This document shows positions 36,401-41,304 of a stretch of 49,461 bases of DNA, in pieces (positions within the stretch are counted from its first letter, which is position 1; every line of letters starts with the position of its first letter). A program made the position numbers and the translations under genes. The stretch spans positions 1-49,461 of the forward strand of contig JADLHA010000023.1 in the NCBI GenBank assembly GCA_020848995.1, written 5' to 3'. The notes beneath the pieces are model-generated. The model saw only the letters and a list, made by a program, of their open reading frames with translations, was not told the DNA's origin and searched no databases. This DNA comes from Saprospiraceae bacterium (GTDB taxonomy: Bacteria > Bacteroidota > Bacteroidia > Chitinophagales > Saprospiraceae).

Positions 36401-39180
36401 GGGCCACAAGTGTCGCTAAAAGTAAACTGGTGGGTGGGGCCACCCGTGCTGGCCGAATAATCCGGTGTAACACAACTGATCGGGATATAGCTACCGGTTT
36501 CATGATCATAGATCACAAAACTCGGGCTTCCAAGATATTCCAGATGTGCTCCGGGTGAGAAATTAAACGTAATCTGGCGAATGCTGTCGCATGCCCTCGG
36601 CGCCACGATCTCGCTGGTAACCAGAGCAGATGCCTTGAGTACAAAGGTATCGCAGGGCAAACCATAGTTGACCGGGTTAGCGATGCCCGGGCTCATCGAA
36701 ACAGAATCCTTCTGTCCTACGCTGGTGCGCGTGAGCGAATAGGAAGTATTCTTCAAACACAGATCGTAACACACAGGGGGAATGTCATCCGGAGCACAAC
36801 CGCAATTCAAATCTAATACATCACAACTCCTTTTGAAGGTACATCCTCCAGGGCATTCATAAATCACGTTGAACTCAAAATGATATGGCGTTGCACAGAC
36901 GATGTGACTTACAAATTCAAAAAAGAGATCTGCCGGAGGGTAGCCATTGTGGATGGTTCCGCCATAAATCAGCAGCGTGTCGCCGTCCCAGTCATAATCA
37001 TTGTAAACCAGGCCGTTTACACCACTTGCAATGGTACCTCCGCCTTCTGCTGCGGTTTTAAATTCCAGATTCGGAGGAAAGATCACCTGGAGGTATACCC
37101 GTTCATTCTCGCATTCGAGGCCAGAATAGATGTACCGGTAATTGTACCTGATGCGTTGTGGAGTACAACCAACATCAAATCGATGCGCACCACCATCCGG
37201 GGTAAGACTATAATCACCCATTTTCTCCGGATAGGCAATACCGCTGCGATACCGGTGCCCTGCACAGTTTTTATACAGCACCTTGATGTCCGGTTGCATG
37301 CAACTCCGCAACGGGTGGTAACATGGATTCAGGTCGTTTTCATTGAGACATGACACCTGTACGTCAAAAGCCAAGTAGTAGTTTTCCTGGTCCTGCAGAG
37401 AGACCGGCAACAAAATGATAATAAAATCTGCATTTGACACTGAATCCATGTTCATCGGGTTGACGGTCGACATACTCGTGGTGTCGTCGCCATACCTGAA
37501 ATTTACCAGAGAAAAGAAACCGCATTTCGGTTTTTTGACCAAAACCTGGATGCTGTCCATGGTGGCATAACTGTTAAAACTGAAAGTCGAGTTCTTCAAC
37601 TCAATTCGCCAGGTTCCGTCGTGGTCGTATCCCGGCACAATGAAGCGGCTAGATGTTAGACTCATCTGTGGTACCGTGAAGGGATATTGATAGCCCTCCT
37701 CATAATGAAAGAATATTCCATAGAAATCCGTTTCACACAAATCGTCGTACCGCAGGGTAATGTAGGGATCCTGACATTGGGGCAGATCGACCGGTATCGC
37801 CTCGCAATTGGCAACATTCAGGTTGGGGTTGGCCAGGACGTCCATGGTAAAGACCACCGATTCTCCAACGTCAATTTTTGCATCCATCAGTGCGGCGGAA
37901 ATGTCAAAAACTGCGGAATCGGAATTGATTTGCAAAGGCACAATCGGGATGCCATTCACTGAAAAATTGCCGTAACTCAGCGCTTGGCAGTTTTCGGTCT
38001 TATAGAAAAATACCGTCATCAAGACGTTGCGCGCTGCTGCTTCCCCCGGGTTGACTTCAAAACCGTAATTCTTGATCTCATATTTCCATTGAGACGGAGT
38101 GGTGCAATAATCCGGAGAGACCACGAATGATTTTGTAGGAAGCAGATAAGGCGCACCGTCAAAATTGACCACCACAGCCTCTGTAGTCTGATCGCTCTGA
38201 CAGCTCTCACCATAACATCCGTAGGATACCTCCAGATTAGAGGTATTGGTTCCAGCGGGACATTGAACTTTCATGCAATAGTTGAGGATCACGCCGTCGT
38301 CTTCGCCATAGGTGCCGTCTGTGCCTCCGAAGATGGATGCCGGCAATTCGAGCAGCAGCTTGTCCGAATCATCAACGAGATAGGGTAGCGCGTCGATGAA
38401 GACTCCGGTAGCAAGGCCATCTTCTACGATCTCCACCATAAATGACTCGATCGTTGCATAAGGAACTGTATAATCATCCGTAAAAGCGAAACTATCCAGT
38501 TGAGAAAACTGTCCGTTCTGGGTAATGATCACCTCCCTGCACACCTCGTCTCCGGGAATGGCCATTTCAGGCGTTGTTTTGACACTTGCAAAATTGAGAA
38601 AGGCCTGAAACGTTCCCGTAAACAGGTCGACCTGACCGATCAGGTCAAATTGGTTGAGCGAAGTATTGGGTCGCTCGTAGATGAGGTGATATGCGGGAAT
38701 GCCGTTCGGGTCGGTTTGGTAACCGCACGTGGGCAACAAATCAAAATGCACCTGCACGACGTTGGAAGCCGAAGTGCTCACATTGGTAAAACAAAACTGA
38801 ACGTCGCCCGAAGGGAGGACGTTTAAGGTATAATGTGAAGCCGGATAGATGCCAAAAGAGGATCCGGTTACCGATATATAGCCTCCGGGAAGGTATCCCG
38901 CGGGAATTTCTATGGTAAGCTTGTGCAGGGTAAGACTTGCATTGGGATCGCACTGAATGCCAGGCGTGCTGATGACCAGCCCAAGTGTATCCGACCGGGA
39001 GCACACTTGCGCCGAATCATACGCAACTTCACCTTTCAGACCGGTCAACTCACTCATGTTGAGTTCGATCAGATCCACATCACAGGGAAGCGCCGGTTGT
39101 GCCAGCAGCTTTGGAATCGCAGCAACGCAGCCAACGAAAGTAGCAAGAACGCATCTCGCGAGTTTTCCTTTAAGAGCCAT
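23269..39180 (-). CDS. Giant multidomain T9SS-secreted surface protein (about 5,300 residues)
   Basis: One unbroken frame of 5,303 codons, a predicted protein of very roughly 0.57 MDa. I start at the ATG at 39180, giving MALKGKLAR and a signal peptide ending LLAQ; an earlier GTG frame start is inside the leader. Approximate plan: residues 30-1850, beta-rich, cysteine-containing repeats of DUF11/invasin-like style; 1850-2020, two tandem 95-residue repeats; 2300-3800, variants of SprB-like repeats (YFFTVTDANGC type, several ending NGC); 3864-3973, DUF11; 3978-4028, Asp-rich linker; 4040-4785, HYR-like modules; 4900-4937, carboxypeptidase-regulatory-like; 4944-5010, dockerin-like with a DADRSGYLS calcium loop; 5081-5194, cohesin-like; 5223-5303, T9SS type A sorting domain. 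The role is probably adhesion, gliding or matrix; ligand unknown. Confidence 0.93.
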   Translation of the reverse strand: MALKGKLARCVLATFVGCVAAIPKLLAQPALPCDVDLIELNMSELTGLKGEVAYDSAQVCSRSDTLGLVISTPGIQCDPNASLTLHKLTIEIPAGYLPGGYISVTGSSFGIYPASHYTLNVLPSGDVQFCFTNVSTSASNVVQVHFDLLPTCGYQTDPNGIPAYHLIYERPNTSLNQFDLIGQVDLFTGTFQAFLNFASVKTTPEMAIPGDEVCREVIITQNGQFSQLDSFAFTDDYTVPYATIESFMVEIVEDGLATGVFIDALPYLVDDSDKLLLELPASIFGGTDGTYGEDDGVILNYCMKVQCPAGTNTSNLEVSYGCYGESCQSDQTTEAVVVNFDGAPYLLPTKSFVVSPDYCTTPSQWKYEIKNYGFEVNPGEAAARNVLMTVFFYKTENCQALSYGNFSVNGIPIVPLQINSDSAVFDISAALMDAKIDVGESVVFTMDVLANPNLNVANCEAIPVDLPQCQDPYITLRYDDLCETDFYGIFFHYEEGYQYPFTVPQMSLTSSRFIVPGYDHDGTWRIELKNSTFSFNSYATMDSIQVLVKKPKCGFFSLVNFRYGDDTTSMSTVNPMNMDSVSNADFIIILLPVSLQDQENYYLAFDVQVSCLNENDLNPCYHPLRSCMQPDIKVLYKNCAGHRYRSGIAYPEKMGDYSLTPDGGAHRFDVGCTPQRIRYNYRYIYSGLECENERVYLQVIFPPNLEFKTAAEGGGTIASGVNGLVYNDYDWDGDTLLIYGGTIHNGYPPADLFFEFVSHIVCATPYHFEFNVIYECPGGCTFKRSCDVLDLNCGCAPDDIPPVCYDLCLKNTSYSLTRTSVGQKDSVSMSPGIANPVNYGLPCDTFVLKASALVTSEIVAPRACDSIRQITFNFSPGAHLEYLGSPSFVIYDHETGSYIPISCVTPDYSASTGGPTHQFTFSDTCGPEVFLLSRGDSIFFAANYKVKAAVEDLPCASNFQQNNTSAWFSGKYFMSNNEVSQCGQRIPGTYFVGNYRARMASTISFGEDCAATARLTVNEVCSTRKVFGDFRPQYIVDSIVYTFSGINFDYIPNSAVITNKGHLPNISYAIPDANVQVMPGIGTSTLIFRNDGLWPLEEIRDFDDSLFVLDFNLDFDECFDYNNNVQYTAQVYYHRGSGGCGPKALNGSGQVMLLTPPGVIFNYLSSPLVTIPNDTILWEVRVGKTPAAGISYLALATGSSPVNVFKIYDLSNGVDITSLFQPYPGGIWFKNGTDTYRDFAICATTNSCAPVQLDAYAGWSCDEYPVDPQTGLFDNGRSCVSKYLPLRALRANAGIQASFTKQPEEGFPLCEEVEFEIAIKNVGVASTFEQLLDIYLPLSGAQFVPGSFELAYPSINPPPSNPGALTGTYVSIPDPSGPMPTSFGQKYQFELGDASIQSLLPINWLNGMGISELPGVTLPENNLNTISLRWRVIFNCDYISGGRLKMQASAVDRCDRPLEDQLTSTNLLAIEGLDPRDFNQYAIAILNPQIGACSGQQRLTVNVVGVPNDIQENEFICVTFPPEIQYVPGSADGFSPASNVAPYFWDLATEQVTDLGGGVKEICWRLPEGYPGGGIVAFNINVIVDDDAECGEYRLSALTKARDTVYCVADDIDCPAEISTSATTETILDIIPGLQIVSNAMDVLLSCSPNPGLIAVSGQVTIQNLFIAIPPGTPIPYLIFEDANLNALYDPGEELFSTTYTGGIVETGFAQLPFNFEATPAQVCNLYALVGSQSCHCAPPPQALRSGLETDFLPTSLGICENRDLELFCGTAYPLTNVQWSGSGSEYITGNVFNGPAGKYQITAEFNFGECSFEETIELDIVECPCTMSMQALAGPCDSGSYYVQAILQYANPGSAGFSYSVNGGPSSTVAYDGSGNQSFLIGPLTTTDPLTILVFDVQYPDCTAALLLEGKDCTLRYCEMEVTAATTDCDVLTDSLKVQFTVVATNAGTTGFYYSLNGSAPVLQPYHPSGFTVLEFPTATDGSLWTLSVYDADSTGCGSYAEIRLPITCRLISCDVGDFEIGAVPPICVDSVAEIRLSQVICGYRVTMTRPPSPPAFMVFGCEKQDLVINDVIVNGVSLNLQDIVLSDYCEQQGNQEWMRKLAEQIQKFLSPVCMINKESGIRYTDQPYVTIEPAMGGERLPTSFIAYLSIKGEYMCCDQPPITVVFEMTKMGGKESVYYTLTIDPGANSENFIYEYNDPPAYYLYNWKTDGGTVVSGGGGSGISLSWPTPGIKEVCVCVSDPLAGPECPPVEFCRQILVDQDTLNATVSVFPSLTCDDTGRVEIAFEVPDDLEEVIICNEAGDTVYSSNARRCPGLYVDPNLYVSKKDANGFYLEKLNFGVTKVSIFGGRGYASYGHFPGDEPVVYVDPFDPDILRIRPDLVDNCYHEILYPQLDWESADLKPLLESVVDFLSAAGLPDLVDYNCENNLFGLSPFIMCGGNYRLLIDPLYDYVVIRVRVDEKTEANLVFYQDEQYISLENVVVENLPSGNYSIKLRGFCGKVDTLHFVMPPAPDPDLITNVILQAPTGCDQKNGSVSVDVSMQGAILSITLCDDGGNEIGGEYFKEATLSATVTISDLPPGRYVVKVNTACRDTAILVSLNSAEDTLHFSNFIVSPYTDCVANDAFIDFDITTSVPIDSVVVSGPGGYLYFAGGLASGASPANWLTESIALGPPLLWGSYHIAIYTECYFLDTTVLIPQPRPLAAIGLQCTPQAPTKCPENGQLSFSVSYSPDLGTDPDSIVVTGPNFYHHLDQSGARALMLSVPPGVYQIDVYDAAICNYASFSCEVPDAGESIVITGTVSPPLLCPKTHPGADTLIRVQFDLLPPGQTLAFVNWSGPGGFIEQHVFGAVVGSDSLTVNAPGIYTAELYTAFPPNHEQCAQTTVTLEVTEEACPPDCAFEMLYLDTVLNLECDGSYDYDLSAKFYNNGCIVDTLSNGYISYIQVYDQSYNKIYYLDSTSGSQCVSLENLQPGTYTIYLGSYIYNPLYGYYQDLCQDQRLIELPERSLPVYTIQVASWGTACNADTGRAKVIAVFKDGIPVPPENYQYEWRRSILLLSETTNCIDNLGVGLYQVTLIDENGCAVALANVDIPDLNPVSFEPLWVTPANNCGECDGVVILPKNNGGPPDYNHYMTDGDGNSHFPAPGTSNQFTGLCPGDYHVITYYSISDTVCPALYTVNVPISDEGLTLSLDPEEGSPCIETDARIFFEITGGESPYDVYLKDEYGVVLQSIANLLGTTGQFAGLPAGNYIVEVISQGSDYPTCRTEEAITLEEPNIHLGAEHFVVQANSCSGECNAQISVPNLLEGNQIMTIRDQFNNLLGVYNASSASPIVLSGLKQGVYLVRISGGTGLLACDQYFSIDIEDPDPVQFALQIQDPQDCKGNGGAIAVIPSGGTAPYNISWNTGHSGFALTDLAVGTYFFTVTDANGCSAEGSAELNVPGCIIPCPEFVVESYMRDAICGRNDGYAEVVVKLYPDDYTYQWDDGFAGTVRDSLAPGQYSVTVTSKARPECSQVQEVLIGASGGPLLGGETDYITGCGLQVLVSLTVSGGTPPYMISYSGSQNGNAVLAAAGSFDLLAGAGILLFTVEDAQGCTDLYSMHVETEVNSFGLLTTIAAYPNCSNSNGAISASASGTAPYAFYLNGQLHGISFDGNYVYTGLNEGLYLIEVQDANGCLARDTVALVNGLGTALDPDIFQLQDGSCSNGVGSIQFDGSGDSDLQIEIIQYGGNVPLYQLTGDQAVSFPLLPGFYYLRVIDGNGCTEILEEIEIGTVPDLDFHVLPLEPECTFEFRSGSITIDPDLLWGDGVLYAIYTSGGSLITEGLEADSLPPGDYIVRAVYADRNGEMCSAEVPVTLGEPECIDLALRKRIQLPKPTYRKGDTVTFEITLYNQGAGTADSIKVTDFVADGYVFDPANYAANPSWAFDGLKACAVYPDPLGPGDSAVLYLKLIIGNALNRNFLNVAEITTAYVGGSPVDSDSDSHFDDDPGNDSGGVPEGETDDVVDGDGSGAPGDDDPVRDEDDHDVSLLMVCGEMACNDKIHLGLDTNCIGILQPGMFVSPKNYPDSIYRLAVRDERGVPHSDTFTAADLGKEFIVSVFVDACRNSCWSRVLIEDKLGPQIFCENDTLDCTDDLSSVPDPIAYDACGIAKIKKLSEQITDLDCDPEFLRKVTQVWTATDAYGNTGDTCTRVICIRRFDWAGLLPPANVHIDCKNVQYDVNGAIDPAQSGVPTYHGEDLPAGSYLGCGIVVLFQDQDIATNPCKHKVLRTWYVTEWWCNDFIQWTWQQWIVVQDTTGPVLEETLDDLVVNTTPWACHAAFVPEQVAVHDDCNTVTRVVVSYGTQVIENYQGALWLDPGLHKVSYEFYDACGNVTEETRLVEVKDLTPPVAVCDFKTVVNLTNGPGTRVPASSFDDGSHDNCLLDHFEVRRMNDFACGNLSDWAGYVDFCCEDVGKSILVSVKVVDASGNENTCMVVVEVQDKTRPGLSCPPDIRIACDYPYDPGNLHHFGKVVDDVSAVDPIVLNPLFWHQINGAAKDGLAYDNCPVIIEEENDLSGLNNCGIGTIVRKFEATDGSGNSSTCWQHIEIVQPVAFSEANIRWPLDITVADLCDTAHLEPDDLQDPYDRPHISGHPCAKAGISHSDEVFRFAQDNNACFKILRTWSVLNWCDTARTLVVYKHVQIIKSINTVKPVLVEGLTDSVWCDYGADCERAKVSFHFRAEDQCTPDELLTYSFRVDFNRDGSIDRSYSDVGRGELSDTWIYGSHLLYWSIGDQCGNVLEGSAPISVRNCAPPLIYCRNGVSTSLQAMDLNGDGTPDTCMVVIWASDIDGGSTHACGGKLKYSFSADTTDTSRTFGCNDVGDQTVNLWVTADNGAQSNCQTFVRILDPSGCCPAGAAYDITGAIRTETGKNLAGVKVSLESCNYPSVTTDAKGEFIFHDIRSGAACNIAPFRNNDWLNGVTTADIVRIQRHILGLEKIQTPYRLIAADADRSGYLSTRDVSQLRRLILGVIDAIPENTSFRFVPTEYAFADPENPFGASFPEQFAFNKLSEPLSVGFYGIKTGDVNDSYAPGTQAAGRQGGYLKLLATWETDEVNGRTVLHLTGQNLHEYASAQFTLQFDPREMPFHSIQYQPGHGLNEDNVNALRASKGFITVSWNGDAPPNTELFSLVFEATSVKHRNANVVLNSEITPALALNKRTSTEQGIQMDYRSGEERLADDFSIEPNPWNHWTDIAISAGADDLVEMSIYDTRGKIAYRTVEAVSKGTHKVRLDRTLLPQAGLYYVQLDFKNRSLTKSMVVSE
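33135..33705 (-). repeat. Two tandem ~95-residue repeats within the giant protein
   Basis: The two units begin CTMSMQALAGPCD and CEMEVTAATTDCD. They share AxxGF-YS-NG, a glycine-containing turn, a TxLVFD/TLSVYD strand and a terminal cysteine. They mark the junction between the N-terminal DUF11-like region and the SprB-like region. Confidence 0.6.
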
Positions 39181-39247
39181 AATCGGGTTTTTGGAGTCGT
39201 CATCCACGCAGGCACTCAGAAGCCTGCGGCATTCGTCTATGGCGAGC

Positions 39248-39311
39248 ACCGGCGAAGCATACGGGGAGTACCTTGCTTGAAAGGCCCGTCACCGGTCGCA
39301 CTGGCGGTGCG
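39248..39311 (-). ncRNA. Candidate pseudoknotted leader RNA of the giant gene
   Basis: On the minus strand, in order: hairpin CGCAC/GTGCG (39311-39307 with 39301-39297); then P1 ACCGG/CCGGT (39296-39292 with 39252-39248) enclosing P2 ACGGG/CCCGT (39289-39285 with 39265-39261), enclosing P3 CCTT/AAGG. The P3 loop TCAAGC can pair with GCTT in the P2-P1 joining strand, forming a pseudoknot. Stems are short (4-5 bp) but stacked without gaps. Downstream another perfect 7-bp hairpin (39207-39213 with 39222-39228) lies before the ATG. I do not recognise a known riboswitch class. Confidence 0.45.
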
Positions 39312-39314
39312 TGA

Positions 39315-39322
39315 TAAACTTA
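39315..39322 (-). promoter_or_regulatory. Probable -7 box for the giant gene
   Basis: The minus strand reads TAAGTTTA, one mismatch from TAnnTTTG. A transcript would begin around 39308-39311, at the first base pair of the leader structure, with a leader of about 130 nt. Confidence 0.45.
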
Positions 39323-39545
39323 AGATGCCTGATCGGGAATCCGGCAGACGCCAAGATCCCTCTTCAGTCTGGATTGCGGTAGCCCAACCCTTTATCGTCC
39401 TCTTCGCATTCAGGCTCCGCAGATGACTCTCCGGACCCAGTACAAAAAACTTTACACTGCTTCCAGACCGCCATGCCAACATCCTTCTGCTTACCATTTG
39501 ATGAAAGGCAAGAATGATGCAACAAAATCCGTACCAAATTCGGCA

Positions 39546-39572
39546 TGGGTGTGGGTGTGGGTGTGGGTGTGG
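39546..39572 (+). repeat. Hexanucleotide microsatellite (TGGGTG)4.5
   Basis: Four perfect TGGGTG units plus TGG. It is G-rich with four GGG runs, so on the + strand it could form a G-quadruplex. It lies about 230 bases upstream of the giant gene's predicted promoter. Confidence 0.9.
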
Positions 39573-39611
39573 TTGCATAGTAGCTGTGCAAGAGCGTGAC
39601 AAAGGAGCAAT

Positions 39612-39642
39612 AAAAAACCCCGGAATAGCCGTTCCGGGGTTT
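39612..39642 (-). terminator. Rho-independent terminator after the DUF1501 gene
   Basis: A perfect 11-bp stem (AAACCCCGGAA at 39615-39625 with TTCCGGGGTTT at 39632-39642), six-base loop, followed on the minus strand by a T run. It lies 28 bases after the stop codon. Confidence 0.88.
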
Positions 39643-39669
39643 AGCGATGTTATCGGAATCTATTTGAAC

Positions 39670-41268
39670 TCAATCGCGGACTTTCATCATGTTTTTTACC
39701 TGTTGGAGCGGACCGTTTTGCAGGCGGACGTAATAAATACCGGCAGGTTCCTGTTCCAGCTCGCAGGCTAGATCGTATTTGCCGGCCGGAAGTTCGCCGT
39801 CGTGCAGGACGCGTATGACTGAGCCTTCGTTGTTGATGATCTGGAGCAGCGCGTGCCCTCCAAAAACTTCAAACTTGATCCGGGTCCGGTCGACAAACGG
39901 GTTTGGATACGCATAGACGATGTTCTCGCCCAGCTTCTCGTTGCGGTCATGTACCGATGTGGGAATGCAATTGGTGGGATCCAGAATGGGAAGTTTTTGG
40001 TAGTTGCGCAGCAGAATGTTTTCGAGGTCAGCTTCCGGAACGCAGAACCAGTCTCCAAGGATTGAAGCGTAAATGGACCGGTAGTCGTACTGCATGGGAA
40101 GGTTGGAATTGACCTTGGATTGCGGATCGATTACAGGATTATTTCCTATGACAGCCCCAGGTACGACTTTGGATCCAAACACAAACATCGGTTGTGCTGC
40201 ACCGTGGTCTGTTCCGCGGGATGCATTGGAAACGATCCGTCGCCCAAATTCCGAGAACACCATGCCCAACACCCGGTCTTCTGCTCCCAGGAGCTTGACG
40301 TCATCCATGAACGCACCGACGGAATCCGACAGGCCCTTCAGCAAGTTAGCGTGGGTACCGATTAGGTGATCGGTATCCAGCACCTGATTGGAGTGGGTAT
40401 CGTATCCTCCCGTGCTCAGCCAGAAAATGCGCGTTTTGATGCCACCGGAAATCAATTTGGCAACAATCTTCAATTGCTGCCCCAATGTATACCCGGGTTG
40501 ATTTTGGATGGGGTAACGCTGTGACAAATTGGAGCCCTTATCGGCAGCTCCTTTCACAGAATCTCCAAATTTGTCTGTCTGGCGCTGGACTTCCCGGATG
40601 TATGAAAGTTCTTTTCCAAGGTAATTCTGAGGAGCCGGATCGGCAAAAAGACTACCGGTCAGGTTCAGCGGGTCGTTAGTATTGGAAATGGAGATTGCCA
40701 TTGGAACGCTCTGGTTTTGCAACCCCAGCACGACGTTGCCTCCAACCCTTATGCCCAATGGATCGGGCATATCCTGATTTGGAAAACCCACGGGATAGTT
40801 GGGAAATTCATAAGCCAGGTAGCGACCCAGCCAACCCGAATACAGAAACTCCGTCGAATCCGCACCGGTCATCATGATGTCTGTGGCCCTGAAGTGCGAA
40901 TAATTGAATTTCTCGTATCCCACCCCCTGGATTATGGCCATTTTACCTGCCTCAAACAGTTCGTGCATACTGGCCATGGCCGGATGGAGTCCCGTCGCAT
41001 CTTGGGTTCCGGAGAGGATGAGTACTTTGTCTTCGGGAATTAAAATGCGCTCCCTTATCGTTGGCAAGGAAAGCGAGGAATATTGATCGAGCGGAATGAC
41101 CGTATTCAGACCATCGTTGCCTCCACTCAACTGGATGACGACGAGGACCCTGTCGGTATCTACCAGGGAAGCATTCAATGCTGCGAGCAGTGGGCTCGAG
41201 GCGTGCGCTGTCACGGTCATGCCCCCGATGGTCACCGGTACCGACTGCAAAAAAGTTCTTCTTTTCAT
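39670..41268 (-). CDS. DUF1501 family secreted protein with T9SS sorting domain
   Basis: A 532-residue exported protein of the DUF1501 family (related to alkaline-phosphatase-like/sulfatase folds, function not established). It begins MKRRTFLQS, a twin-arginine-like start. Family motifs are VVIQLSGGNDGLNTVIP, GLHPAM, STGGYDTHSNQ and the C-terminal FSEFGRR-x-N-x-GTDHGAAQPMFV. After residue 450 there is a T9SS type A domain (VYAYPNPFVDRTRI to MMKVRD). It is the second gene after DUF1800, 36 bases apart, and the pair recurs in Bacteroidota, so the two products probably work together at the surface or in the periplasm. Confidence 0.9.
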   Translation of the reverse strand: MKRRTFLQSVPVTIGGMTVTAHASSPLLAALNASLVDTDRVLVVIQLSGGNDGLNTVIPLDQYSSLSLPTIRERILIPEDKVLILSGTQDATGLHPAMASMHELFEAGKMAIIQGVGYEKFNYSHFRATDIMMTGADSTEFLYSGWLGRYLAYEFPNYPVGFPNQDMPDPLGIRVGGNVVLGLQNQSVPMAISISNTNDPLNLTGSLFADPAPQNYLGKELSYIREVQRQTDKFGDSVKGAADKGSNLSQRYPIQNQPGYTLGQQLKIVAKLISGGIKTRIFWLSTGGYDTHSNQVLDTDHLIGTHANLLKGLSDSVGAFMDDVKLLGAEDRVLGMVFSEFGRRIVSNASRGTDHGAAQPMFVFGSKVVPGAVIGNNPVIDPQSKVNSNLPMQYDYRSIYASILGDWFCVPEADLENILLRNYQKLPILDPTNCIPTSVHDRNEKLGENIVYAYPNPFVDRTRIKFEVFGGHALLQIINNEGSVIRVLHDGELPAGKYDLACELEQEPAGIYYVRLQNGPLQQVKNMMKVRD

Positions 41269-41304
41269 GTTGAAATGATTTTGTAGGCTATGAGAATAGG
41301 GGCA

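Larger units (their letters stand above)
39181..39669. other. Intergenic region between the DUF1501 gene and the giant gene
   Basis: It holds the structured leader and promoter of the giant gene, a hexanucleotide tract and the terminator of the DUF1501 gene. Open frames on the minus strand (for example 39237-39602) read through the hexamer as His-Pro repeats and have no credible protein content. Confidence 0.6.

Noticed and set aside
39237-39602. 121-codon minus-strand frame with His-Pro repeats
   Set aside because: The repeats are a translation of the hexamer microsatellite, and the frame runs through the leader of the giant gene.
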